DNA of 64,000 bases from Massilia sp. Root133. GTDB taxonomy: Bacteria; Pseudomonadota; Gammaproteobacteria; Burkholderiales; Burkholderiaceae_D. The position numbers were made by a program, and so were the translations under genes. The notes beneath the pieces were generated by a model that saw nothing but the letters and a program-made list of their open reading frames with translations, ran no database searches and had not been told where the DNA came from. The number at the start of each line of letters is the position of its first letter. Within the stretch, counting starts at the first letter, position 1. This document shows positions 53,524-61,771 of the stretch, piece after piece. The stretch covers positions 1-64,000 of the forward strand of contig NZ_LMEW01000006.1 of assembly GCF_001426525.1 (NCBI RefSeq), written 5' to 3'.

Positions 53524-54459
53524 TCAAAACCCCTTGCTCTGCACATGCCATTCCGGCCGTGTGCACAGGTCGCAGCCGGCGCCCAGGAACTGGTGCGCCG
53601 CCTCCCGGTTCCCCTTGAGCTGCCAGTCGAGCCACGCGACAACCACCGTGCCGAAGGCGCCGCCGTTCTCTTCGCGGTAGGTGCCCATGTGCGGCGTGTT
53701 CTCGCGCCAGAGCCGCACCGCGGGGATGTGGTTCGTGCGCGCGTAGTTGTCTTCCGACTGCGGGAAGGCGGCGTCCTGCGGATCGCCCGTCAGGTACAGC
53801 ACGCTGCCGTGCAGGGTCGCCAGGTCCGCGATGTCCGCATGCGCTGCGGCGATCTCCCAACTGCGGCCGGGTGCGGGGAAGACGCCGCTGTTCAGCACCG
53901 CGAGCGTGCGCACGCGCGGATCGTGGGCCGCATCGATCGCCTGCAGGCCGCCGCAGGACTGCCCCATCACGGCGATGCGGGAGCGATCGAGCTTGCCTTG
54001 ATACGGGCTGCCGGGACGGGCGTTCTCCGCGAGCGCCCAGTCGATCGCCTGGATGAGCTGGGCCGCGTAGGTGGGCGACGGCCGTGTCGATCCCGGCGCG
54101 AGCGAGGTGCTGCCCGCCAGCTCCGGATGCGCGGCGGCCGGTGACCCCGGCGCCGGTGGGACGCGTGCCTGACCGGCCGGCACGATCGGGCCGATCGCGA
54201 CGACCAGGTAGCCATGCGACGCGATCTCCGTCAGGAACGGACCAAAGCGGTTGCCGGCATTCTCGCAGCCGCCGTTGGCAAAGGCGACGATCGGCAGTGG
54301 GTCAGCCGGCAGCCGGGCCGGCCGGTAGACCGTGTGGGTCGGCAGGCCGGCGTCTGCTTCCATGATGGCCGGCCACGGGCCGCTGCCCGCCGGCGCGGCG
54401 AGCGCGGCGCCGGCGCCGAGGGTGAGCGTCAGTGCGAAGGTGTGAAGCGAATTGCGCAT
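53524..54459 (-). CDS. Secreted alpha/beta hydrolase (carboxylesterase-like)
   Basis: A 311-residue alpha/beta hydrolase with a signal peptide (about 1-22, ALAAPA). The nucleophile elbow is MGQSCGGLQA (G-x-S-x-G) near residue 175; an early ANGGCENAG may form the oxyanion region; THMGTYREENGG near the end supplies a likely catalytic His. It resembles dienelactone/PAF-acetylhydrolase-type esterases, but the substrate cannot be read. GAGGA precedes ATG 54459. It is the last gene of a five-gene operon (receptor, P450, transporter, hydrolase, hydrolase), 23 bp after the preceding hydrolase gene. Confidence 0.75.
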   Translation of the reverse strand: MRNSLHTFALTLTLGAGAALAAPAGSGPWPAIMEADAGLPTHTVYRPARLPADPLPIVAFANGGCENAGNRFGPFLTEIASHGYLVVAIGPIVPAGQARVPPAPGSPAAAHPELAGSTSLAPGSTRPSPTYAAQLIQAIDWALAENARPGSPYQGKLDRSRIAVMGQSCGGLQAIDAAHDPRVRTLAVLNSGVFPAPGRSWEIAAAHADIADLATLHGSVLYLTGDPQDAAFPQSEDNYARTNHIPAVRLWRENTPHMGTYREENGGAFGTVVVAWLDWQLKGNREAAHQFLGAGCDLCTRPEWHVQSKGF

Positions 54460-54482
54460 GCATGTCTCCTCGAGGTAATCGA

Positions 54483-55733
54483 TCAGTCGGGCCAGTGGCG
54501 CAGGAAAGGGGCTGGCCGGTAGTCGACCTGGCGCGGCAGCGCCACGTGCCACTGGCCGCTCTCGCTGCGCCGTACCAGCGCGTCGATCGCGCCGAGCGTC
54601 TGGTCCGGCGTGAAGTTGCAATGGCCGGTCTGGCCCAGATAGGCCGCGCGCACCATGCCGTCGCCGCTGCGCGCGCGTACGCGCTGCGCGTAGTCGCCGG
54701 TCATCTCGACCAGCGTCACCGGGTCATTGGCCGCCTGCAGCAGCAGGACCGGCGCGGCGACCTTCCCGGTCGGCGCGTAGAACCGGCGCATGTAATCTAC
54801 CGCGCGGTCGTCGGCCGCGACGCGCGGCGCGCTGGCCAGCCGGGCCAGGTCCGCGCCGAGATCCAGCCCGGCGGCGGCGTACATCCGGCGCACGAAATCC
54901 GACTGGCCCGAACGTTCCAGCAGGACGGCATAGTCGATCCCGGTATTCCAGGACGCATTGCCGCCGGCGCGCTGCGTCTGCTCCTCGCGCGGCAGCATCG
55001 TCGCGGGCAGGAAGCCCTCGGCCAGCAGGCGTACTCGGGCGGCGTCATCGGCGGGTTGCGGCGTCCACCCCGGCACCTGCGCCAGCGTCGCAGCCAGCGC
55101 GATGCGTGCGCGTCCCGCGGGCGTGGCCTGTTGCGCATCGAGCAGCGCCCGCCAGGCGGCGAGGTCCTTGCGCATCTGCTCGCCCGAACTCGTCAACAGC
55201 ACCGGCAGCGGCGCGTCCGGCGCGGCCAGCGTACGCAGTACCCACGGCCCGTCGAGTGCCGCGTTCATCATGCCGACCGTGCCGCCGGCGGAGGCGCACA
55301 TCGCGAGCGCGCCGTCGAAGCGTGCCGGCGCGCGCTCGACCAGGGCGATGGTGACCAGGCCGCCCATCGAACTGCCCCAGGCATAGGTGCGTGCGGGCTT
55401 GCCGACCGCGGCGGCGAAGGCGTCGAGCGTCGCCAGCTGGTCCGGGATCGCATCCTCCACGGCCCAACCGGTGCGCGCGTAAGAAGAACCGGCCAAGGCG
55501 TAGCCGGCCGCCAGCAGCGCCTCTTTTTCGGCGCCGGCGACGTTGCGGGCCGGGTTGTCCGGACCGCGCGCATAGCCGTGGCTGAACAGCAGGAGCTTGC
55601 CGTTCCATGCGGCCGGCACGTCGAATACCCAGGTGGCGCCGCTGGACAGGCGCCCTTCGAGATGGCGCGGCGCCTCGGCCGCGCTTGACGCCAGCGGCAC
55701 GGCCGCCAGCAGGAAAGTCAGGAGTCGCTTCAT
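54483..55733 (-). CDS. Secreted alpha/beta hydrolase
   Basis: A 416-residue alpha/beta hydrolase with a signal peptide (about 1-18, SSAAEA). Motifs: LLLFSHGYARG (oxyanion region), nucleophile Ser in YAWGSSMGGLV, acid in LLLQAANDPVT and a C-terminal GQTGHCNF with the likely catalytic His. It is not clearly a known esterase family; carboxylic-ester or peptide-ester cleavage is likely. Its ATG overlaps the stop of the transporter gene (ATGA), a sign of translational coupling. With the second hydrolase, P450 and receptor it suggests import and breakdown of an esterified natural compound. Confidence 0.75.
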   Translation of the reverse strand: MKRLLTFLLAAVPLASSAAEAPRHLEGRLSSGATWVFDVPAAWNGKLLLFSHGYARGPDNPARNVAGAEKEALLAAGYALAGSSYARTGWAVEDAIPDQLATLDAFAAAVGKPARTYAWGSSMGGLVTIALVERAPARFDGALAMCASAGGTVGMMNAALDGPWVLRTLAAPDAPLPVLLTSSGEQMRKDLAAWRALLDAQQATPAGRARIALAATLAQVPGWTPQPADDAARVRLLAEGFLPATMLPREEQTQRAGGNASWNTGIDYAVLLERSGQSDFVRRMYAAAGLDLGADLARLASAPRVAADDRAVDYMRRFYAPTGKVAAPVLLLQAANDPVTLVEMTGDYAQRVRARSGDGMVRAAYLGQTGHCNFTPDQTLGAIDALVRRSESGQWHVALPRQVDYRPAPFLRHWPD

Positions 55734-56755
55734 GGTCTGGAATCCGGTTGGTTCATGAAGATGACGCGCGGCTGGCCGAGACGCGGTCCGAGGGAGAGCA
55801 CGACGACGGCGATCGCCAGCAGGGCGGCACCGAGCAGTTCGGCCCGGGTCGGATAAGGCAGTCCGAAACCGATCGCCAGCACGTACGATGCGACGACGCC
55901 CGCGATGATCGATGCCGAACGTTCGAGCGGCACGCAATACGTGTTCTCGTGCTTGTCGAGCAGGATCAGGGCGGATACGACGGAAATGACGAACAGCGCC
56001 AGCGACTGGATGACCAGCAGCCAGATGGCGTCGGACGACCATGCGCGCGTGAAGCCGGCATGCACCTGTTCGCCCTGCGGACCCGGGACGGCGAGGGCGA
56101 TGACGGCCAGCACCAGGAGCGACAGGGGAATCGACACCACCCGCTCTTCGACGAAATAGCGCTGGGTCGCCGCCGGGTCGGCATTCTTCGCGATCCGGGT
56201 CATGACGAACAGGCGGATGAAGTAGCCGATCGTGTACAGGACGACGATCAGCACGAGCAGGGGAGGTAGATGGAAACCGTCGCGCGCCGTCACGTTGACC
56301 GCAAGGCCCGTCAACACGAGCGCGAACGCGACCCACGAGTACCAGCGGACCTTGCGGCCGCACAGGAGGTCGACGACCGGCGCGATGATGATGATGTCCC
56401 CGCGCATCAGCAGCTGCACGAACGGGATGCTCACGCCGGCAAAGGTGTACGAGAGCGGCACCGACACGAGCAGCAAGGTGGCGCCGACCCCGGCGAGGGC
56501 GGTGGCGCCGGTCGCGCCGGGGAACCCGCCCAGACTGCGCATCGGCGTCGCCGCCCGCCACCAGCCCGAGCGCCAGATGAACACGACGAGCAGGGCGCTG
56601 CTGAGCGTCAGCGCGACCGGCAGTGTTTCGAGACCGGACAGCGGACGGCTCACGACGCCGCTCTTGGGACTCGTGATCAGCTTCGTCAACACGGCATACG
56701 GCGCGTATGCGAGAAAGTAGATCAGCAAAAGCCACTCGATCGACAACCGTTTCAT
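55730..56755 (-). CDS. Multi-spanning membrane protein, EamA/DMT-like
   Basis: A 341-residue inner-membrane protein with about ten hydrophobic segments spread over the full length (LLLIYFLAYAPYAVL to ALLAIAVVVLSLG). Two internal halves of five segments, with charged loops such as RMTRIAKNAD, resemble drug/metabolite transporters of the EamA type, although the match is weak. It could export or import the substrate or product of the neighbouring P450 and hydrolases. Start ATG 56755 overlaps the P450 stop (ATGA) and its own stop overlaps the next ATG, so these three genes are tightly coupled. Confidence 0.6.
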   Translation of the reverse strand: MKRLSIEWLLLIYFLAYAPYAVLTKLITSPKSGVVSRPLSGLETLPVALTLSSALLVVFIWRSGWWRAATPMRSLGGFPGATGATALAGVGATLLLVSVPLSYTFAGVSIPFVQLLMRGDIIIIAPVVDLLCGRKVRWYSWVAFALVLTGLAVNVTARDGFHLPPLLVLIVVLYTIGYFIRLFVMTRIAKNADPAATQRYFVEERVVSIPLSLLVLAVIALAVPGPQGEQVHAGFTRAWSSDAIWLLVIQSLALFVISVVSALILLDKHENTYCVPLERSASIIAGVVASYVLAIGFGLPYPTRAELLGAALLAIAVVVLSLGPRLGQPRVIFMNQPDSRP

Positions 56756-57930
56756 GCGGCCCTCCCTGCGAATGCGACGGGCACCGCCACGGGACCGATT
56801 TCCGGCATGCGGGCCGGAACCACCTGTCCGTCGAGCGTGAAGCGGGTCGTGCGGCCGAGCAGCGCTTCCAGCGCGACGGCCAATTGCAGCCGGGCCAGGC
56901 CGGCACCCGGGCACATGTGGGGCCCGCGTCCGAAGGCGACGGAGTCCTTCATGTTCGGGCGGTCGAGCCGGAACGTCTCGGCGTCGTCGAACACGGCGGC
57001 ATCGCGATTGGCCGACGCGTAGACCAGGGCGATCGCCTCGCCCGCGGGAATCGTCACGCCATGCAGGGTGACGTCGCGCGTGGCGGTACGTGCGAAGCCG
57101 CGGTAGGGCGTGTACAGGCGCAGGAATTCCTCGACCGCCGGCGCGATCGCAGTGCGGTCCGTGCGCAGGCGGTCCTGGAGATCCAGGTCGTTCGCCAGGT
57201 GGACCACCATTGCGCCGAACACGATCTGCGGCGCGATGATGCCGACCACCAGCACCTGCCGGATCGTGCCGACGATCATGTCGTCGGGCAGCGCCGCGCC
57301 ATCCACCCGCACGGCCAGCAGCGCGGCCGTCACGTCGTCCTCCGGGTCGCGCGGATGCGCCTTGCGATCGTCCAGCAGGTGCACCGCCAGGTCGTAGAGC
57401 AGCGCACTGTTGTCCTTCGTCGCTTCCGGGTCGGACATGCCGACTGCGCGGGCATACTTGCGCGCCACGTCCGCCAGCCATTCGGCCTGTTCGAGCGGCA
57501 AATTCATCCATTCGGCGAAGACGCGGATCGGCACGACGGACGCGTAGTCGCCGCACATGTCGCCGCCGCCCTGCGCCACCAGGGGATCGAGCAGCTCGTT
57601 GCAGAGACGTTCGATGTAGGGCCGCAGCCGGTCGACGCGCTTGCCGGCGAGGAGCGGCGTGATCGCCTTGCGGTAGGGCGTGTGGTCGGGCGGATCCAGG
57701 TGCAGGGGCGGGCGCCGTCCGGACGCCGCGACCCTGGGCACGACGTTCTGCATGGTGGTCGTATAGGTCGCGTGGTCGGCGGCGGCCCGGGCGACGTCCT
57801 CGTGGCGCGTCAACGCCCAGAAGCCGCCCAGTTCGTCCGTATGGGCGACCGGGCAGCGGGCGCGCAGCTCGCGGTACAGTGCGTACGGCGTCTCCAGGGT
57901 TTCCGGCAGGGTGGGATCGAAATCGTTCAT
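56752..57930 (-). CDS. Cytochrome P450 with atypical I-helix
   Basis: A 392-residue soluble bacterial P450. The haem ligand is Cys340 in FGRGPHMCPGAG; the ExxR pair is Glu268-Arg271 (EFLR). Where most P450s have an acid-alcohol pair (A/G-G-x-D/E-T-T/S) in helix I, this one has VVGIIAPQIV (229-238), with Ala and Pro in place of the acid and threonine used in proton delivery. Oxygen activation may therefore differ. No ferredoxin or reductase gene is adjacent. It starts 10 bp after the receptor gene, and GGAAAAAA precedes ATG 57930. Likely role: oxidation of the imported compound handled by this operon. Confidence 0.9.
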   Translation of the reverse strand: MNDFDPTLPETLETPYALYRELRARCPVAHTDELGGFWALTRHEDVARAAADHATYTTTMQNVVPRVAASGRRPPLHLDPPDHTPYRKAITPLLAGKRVDRLRPYIERLCNELLDPLVAQGGGDMCGDYASVVPIRVFAEWMNLPLEQAEWLADVARKYARAVGMSDPEATKDNSALLYDLAVHLLDDRKAHPRDPEDDVTAALLAVRVDGAALPDDMIVGTIRQVLVVGIIAPQIVFGAMVVHLANDLDLQDRLRTDRTAIAPAVEEFLRLYTPYRGFARTATRDVTLHGVTIPAGEAIALVYASANRDAAVFDDAETFRLDRPNMKDSVAFGRGPHMCPGAGLARLQLAVALEALLGRTTRFTLDGQVVPARMPEIGPVAVPVAFAGRAA

Positions 57931-57940
57931 GGTTTTTTCC

Positions 57941-60580
57941 TTACCAAGCCTTGTCGACCGTGAGGGCCACGATGCGTCCCAGGGCACTTGCTTTCGACGG
58001 GTCGTAACCGTTGCCGTAATCGGCCGCCGGTGGCGCCTTGTCGAACAGGTTGCGGGCATTCAGGGACACGCGGATGCCGTCCAGCGCCGTGTCGCTTGCG
58101 AAGCTGTAGGCCAGATCCATGTCCACCGTCGTATAGGCGCCGACCGTCGGCCTCAGGGTGGAGAGGTTGTTGCGATAGCTGTTCGTGTAATTGGCGGCGA
58201 GTTGCGCCGACATGCCGCCGCGCTTCCAGGCGCCGCTGACGCGACCGGAATTCCTGGCCGGGTAAGCGATCAGGTTGTTACGGTCGAGGAAGACCTTGGC
58301 GTTCGGCGCTTCGTCGTACTTGAGGTAGTGCGTCAGATTGCCGCGCAGGGTGAACGTGAGCCCATCGTCGAGGCGCCATACGTTGCTCACCGCGAGATCC
58401 AGGCCATCGACCTTCACCGCGGCGGTATTGGTGCGGCGGGCGTCCATGATCGCGGCGTTGGTGTAGTTGATCGTGCCGGGCGTCGTGAAGGGAGAGCTCT
58501 CGACGAGATTCTTCAGTGCGGCGTAATTGGGCGCGCCTGGGTAGGCGACGTATTTCGCGTAGGTGACGGGATCGAGCAGGTAGTTCCCCTGCAATCCGAA
58601 GCCGTCGACGATCTGGTTGTCGTACGAGATATCGAAATACGTCAGGCCGGCCTTCAGGCCCCGCATCGAGGACGGGGCATAGTCGATGCCGAGCGACTTG
58701 GTCCGCGCTTTTTCCGGCCGCAGGTCGGGATTGCCGCCGCCCAGCGTCACGGTCGGCACGAGTCCGCGGCCCGGCACCGTCTGCTGGCCGATATAGACGC
58801 CGGACCCGGACGCGTTGGGATTCGATTCGGACAGCCACGGCGCGCGGAACGAGGTGCCGTACGACGCATGCACGAGCACGTCGTCGACGGGTTTCCAGTT
58901 CACGCCCACTTTCGGATTGGTGGTCGTGCCGACGTCGCTGTACTTTTCCCAGCGGCCGGCGAGCGACAGGTCGAGCTGCGCGACCAGCGGCAGCCGGTTG
59001 CCGGCCCCGATCACGGGCACGAGCACTTCGCCGTAGACCGCCTTGATCGTGCGCGCGATGTCGCTGGCCAGGATCACGGGCGTCGTGCTCGTCCGGCTGT
59101 TGGCGTTGTTCGAGAAATAGGCGTCCGACGCTTCCCTGCGCACTTCGGCGCCGACGGCCGCACGCACCTCGCCGCCGGGCAGCGCGAACAACGGGCCGTC
59201 GATGCCCGCGACGAACGTGCTCAGGTGCGTATTGCCGCGAATGATCGATTGGCCCGTCGCCAGTTGCTGCACGAGCGCGCGCGAGTTTGCCTGCGGACCG
59301 CCGAACACGTTCAATGCGGTGGCCGGATTGGAGCTGGCCATGGCCTGGGCGAGGGCGTAATTGCTCAGTGCCGCGCGGTTTTCTTCCTTGTCGCCGCCCA
59401 TCCCGGTGGAGGCGGACACCTTGTAATGGTAGTTGCCAAGATCGCCGTCGAGACCGGTCTGGAACTGCATGACCTTGCTCGTCACCTTCGCGAAGTCCGG
59501 GCCCAGCACGTCGCTGAACGAATAGCTGGCCAGCAGGGGCGTGGCGCTCGCGCTGGCGTCGGCCGGATAGAACGCGTTGGTCTTCGGGACCGTGTAGTTC
59601 GTGATCGTGTACAGCGCCCGCGCCGATTCCGACCGGCGGGAATAATAGAATGCCTGGGCATACACCTTCATCGAGTCGGCCAGCTTCTGTTCCGCGTAAC
59701 CGAAGACGCTCCCGCGATCGGTTTCGGGAATCAGCGTGGTCCAGGGCGTGGTCTCGCAACGATTCGCCGGACCGCCCGCCAGGTTGGCAAGGAGCACGCC
59801 CTGGCCGGTGCCATTGCCCAGGGGGTAGGTCGTGCCGCCGTACGAAAGCGTACCCGGCGCGCAGGTGCTCGGGCGTGCGTCGGCCCCGCCGAGACGGCGC
59901 CGGTCGCTCCCGATGAAGTCCCGGCCGTTGTTCTGCATGCCGGTGTTGTGCGCAAAGTCGAACGACACGAAGACCGAACCGTCGCCCCAGGCCTTGCCGG
60001 CGATCGCCCCGGCCTGGGCGTCATGGTAGCCGTCCGCATGGCCCGCGCGGACCATCGTTTCCAGGCCCTGGAACCGCTTGCGGGGGATCAGGTTGATCAC
60101 GCCCGCCACCGCGTCCGAGCCGTACACCGCGGAAGCGCCGTCCGCGATGACTTCGATCCGTTGCAAGGTCAGCGGCGGCAGGAACGACGGATCGACGATG
60201 TTGCCCATCGTGCCCGCGGCAGGGACGCGCTGGCCGTCCAGCAGCGTCAGGGTGGCCTGGGGACCGATGCCGCGCAGGTTCGGGGCGGTGGCGCGCGTGA
60301 TGTTCGCCGCCGCGGCGGCACCGAGCGACCCCTCGGCGTTGAAGCCCATCGAGGTGACCTGCGGAATCTCCTTCAGGAGGTCGGCCGTGGTCATCGCGCC
60401 GGATTTCTTGATGTCGTCGATACCGACCTGGATCAGGCTCGAGCCGACCGGCGCCACGCCCCGGATGCGGCTGCCCGTCACGACGACCTTGTTCGGATCC
60501 TGGTCCTGCGCATGGACAGCCGATACCGACGAGGCAACCAGCACCGCCAGCGACGATGCCTGGAACGACAATTTCTTCAT
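57941..60580 (-). CDS. TonB-dependent receptor leading the P450 operon
   Basis: An 879-residue outer-membrane receptor. Signal peptide 1-25 (SAVHAQ), plug with VVVTGSRIRG, TTADLLKEIPQV, PNLRGIGPQATLTLLDGQRV and GASAVYGSDAVAGVINLIPR, then a beta-barrel with the C-terminal ALTVDKAW. The VTGSRI type plug differs from the VTGYR receptors of the hemicellulose island, so the cargo is probably not an oligosaccharide. ATG 60580 lies eight bases after AAGGAG; ATG 60586 is too close to it. A LacI-type operator is just upstream at 60616-60629, beside a divergent LacI gene. Confidence 0.9.
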   Translation of the reverse strand: MKKLSFQASSLAVLVASSVSAVHAQDQDPNKVVVTGSRIRGVAPVGSSLIQVGIDDIKKSGAMTTADLLKEIPQVTSMGFNAEGSLGAAAAANITRATAPNLRGIGPQATLTLLDGQRVPAAGTMGNIVDPSFLPPLTLQRIEVIADGASAVYGSDAVAGVINLIPRKRFQGLETMVRAGHADGYHDAQAGAIAGKAWGDGSVFVSFDFAHNTGMQNNGRDFIGSDRRRLGGADARPSTCAPGTLSYGGTTYPLGNGTGQGVLLANLAGGPANRCETTPWTTLIPETDRGSVFGYAEQKLADSMKVYAQAFYYSRRSESARALYTITNYTVPKTNAFYPADASASATPLLASYSFSDVLGPDFAKVTSKVMQFQTGLDGDLGNYHYKVSASTGMGGDKEENRAALSNYALAQAMASSNPATALNVFGGPQANSRALVQQLATGQSIIRGNTHLSTFVAGIDGPLFALPGGEVRAAVGAEVRREASDAYFSNNANSRTSTTPVILASDIARTIKAVYGEVLVPVIGAGNRLPLVAQLDLSLAGRWEKYSDVGTTTNPKVGVNWKPVDDVLVHASYGTSFRAPWLSESNPNASGSGVYIGQQTVPGRGLVPTVTLGGGNPDLRPEKARTKSLGIDYAPSSMRGLKAGLTYFDISYDNQIVDGFGLQGNYLLDPVTYAKYVAYPGAPNYAALKNLVESSPFTTPGTINYTNAAIMDARRTNTAAVKVDGLDLAVSNVWRLDDGLTFTLRGNLTHYLKYDEAPNAKVFLDRNNLIAYPARNSGRVSGAWKRGGMSAQLAANYTNSYRNNLSTLRPTVGAYTTVDMDLAYSFASDTALDGIRVSLNARNLFDKAPPAADYGNGYDPSKASALGRIVALTVDKAW

Positions 60581-60615
60581 CACCATGTCTCCTTGTATTG
60601 TTTTATTGCGAATTC

Positions 60616-60629
60616 GGAAAGCGCTTTCC
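60616..60629. promoter_or_regulatory. LacI-type operator between LacI and receptor genes
   Basis: GGAAAGCGCTTTCC is a perfect 14-bp palindrome with the central CG of LacI/GalR operators. It sits 36 bp before the receptor start and about 107 bp before the divergent LacI gene, whose product is the obvious candidate to bind it. Confidence 0.8.
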
Positions 60630-60736
60630 ATTGGTTATGAAAGTATATCTATTATTTTTTATAAGTATACTTTTTTGATGAGGCGGTTCGGCGGGGGCAA
60701 ATGCGCTAGACTCCTGCTGGCACGCCCGAGGAGCGC

Positions 60737-61771
60737 ATGAACGATCAATCAGACAACCACCCGAGAAAGCGCCGCCCGACCGGCGCTGTGTCCACGCTGG
60801 AGCGCGTGGCGGCGGAGGCGGGCGTGTCGATGGCGTCCGCGTCGCGCGCGTTCAGCAATCCGGGGCGCGTGAGCCTGCAGACGGCGCAGCGTGTCAAGGA
60901 GGCGGCCGCGCGCCTCGGTTATTACCCGAACCTGATCGCCGGCGGCCTGGCGTCGCAGAAAAGCCGGATCATCGGGCTCCTGGTGCCGACGATCGAGCAA
61001 TCCATTTTTTCGGCCACGATCCAGGCCCTGACGGACCGGCTGGCCGCCGAAGGCTTCCATGTGATGATCGGCCAGACCGGCCTGCACGACGAACACCTGG
61101 CGGACCTGGTCGGGTCGATGGTCGGGCATCGTCCATCCGGCGTGATCGTGACCGGTGTGATCGAGTCGGACGACCTGCGCGAGATTTTGTCGAAGAGCCA
61201 TATTCCGATCATCGAGACCTGGGACTTGCCGGCGGACCCGATCGATATGGCCGTCGGGTTTTCGCACGAGGCCGTCGGTCGCGAGATTGGCCGCTTCCTG
61301 ATCGAATCCGGCTATCGCAGGCCGTTCGTGGCCACCGCAACCGGGATCCGCGCTTCCGCCCGGCACCGGGGACTGGCGGCCTGCTTTCTCGAAGCCGGGC
61401 GGCGGGCGCCGCCGTTCGGGTGTTACGAACCGCCGACCAGCGTGACGCAAGGACGCGCGGCGCTCGCGCACGTGCTCGCGTCGGAACGGGACACGGATGT
61501 CATCGTGTGTTCTTCGGACTGGATGGCGCTCGGCGTCATCGTCGAAGCGCGGCTGCGCAACCTCCGGGTGCCCCGCGATGTCGCCGTGGTCGGGTTCGGC
61601 AATTCGAGCCTGGTGAGCGAACTCGAACCCGCGCTGACGACGATAGTCATCGATGGCAGCGCGATCGCCAGGGAGGCGGTCTCGTTGTTACTGAACAAGG
61701 CGCGGGGTGATGCGTCCGCGGCGCCGGTCGTGGACGTGGGTTATTCGCTGCTCCGGCGCGGCAGCGCCTGA
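60737..61771 (+). CDS. LacI-family repressor of the P450 operon
   Basis: A 344-residue LacI/GalR regulator. The DNA-binding domain is near the N-terminus (STLERVAAEAGVSMASASRAFSNPGRV, with hinge ARLGYYPNLIAGGLAS), then a two-lobe ligand domain (about 75-340; IIGLLVPTIEQSIFSATIQAL, VIVCSSDWMALGVIV, VAVVGFGNSS). It is divergent from the receptor-P450 operon and has a perfect palindrome in the shared promoter, so it likely controls it in response to the imported compound. Its 3' end overlaps the MFS gene by 31 bp on the other strand. Confidence 0.88.
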   Translation: MNDQSDNHPRKRRPTGAVSTLERVAAEAGVSMASASRAFSNPGRVSLQTAQRVKEAAARLGYYPNLIAGGLASQKSRIIGLLVPTIEQSIFSATIQALTDRLAAEGFHVMIGQTGLHDEHLADLVGSMVGHRPSGVIVTGVIESDDLREILSKSHIPIIETWDLPADPIDMAVGFSHEAVGREIGRFLIESGYRRPFVATATGIRASARHRGLAACFLEAGRRAPPFGCYEPPTSVTQGRAALAHVLASERDTDVIVCSSDWMALGVIVEARLRNLRVPRDVAVVGFGNSSLVSELEPALTTIVIDGSAIAREAVSLLLNKARGDASAAPVVDVGYSLLRRGSA

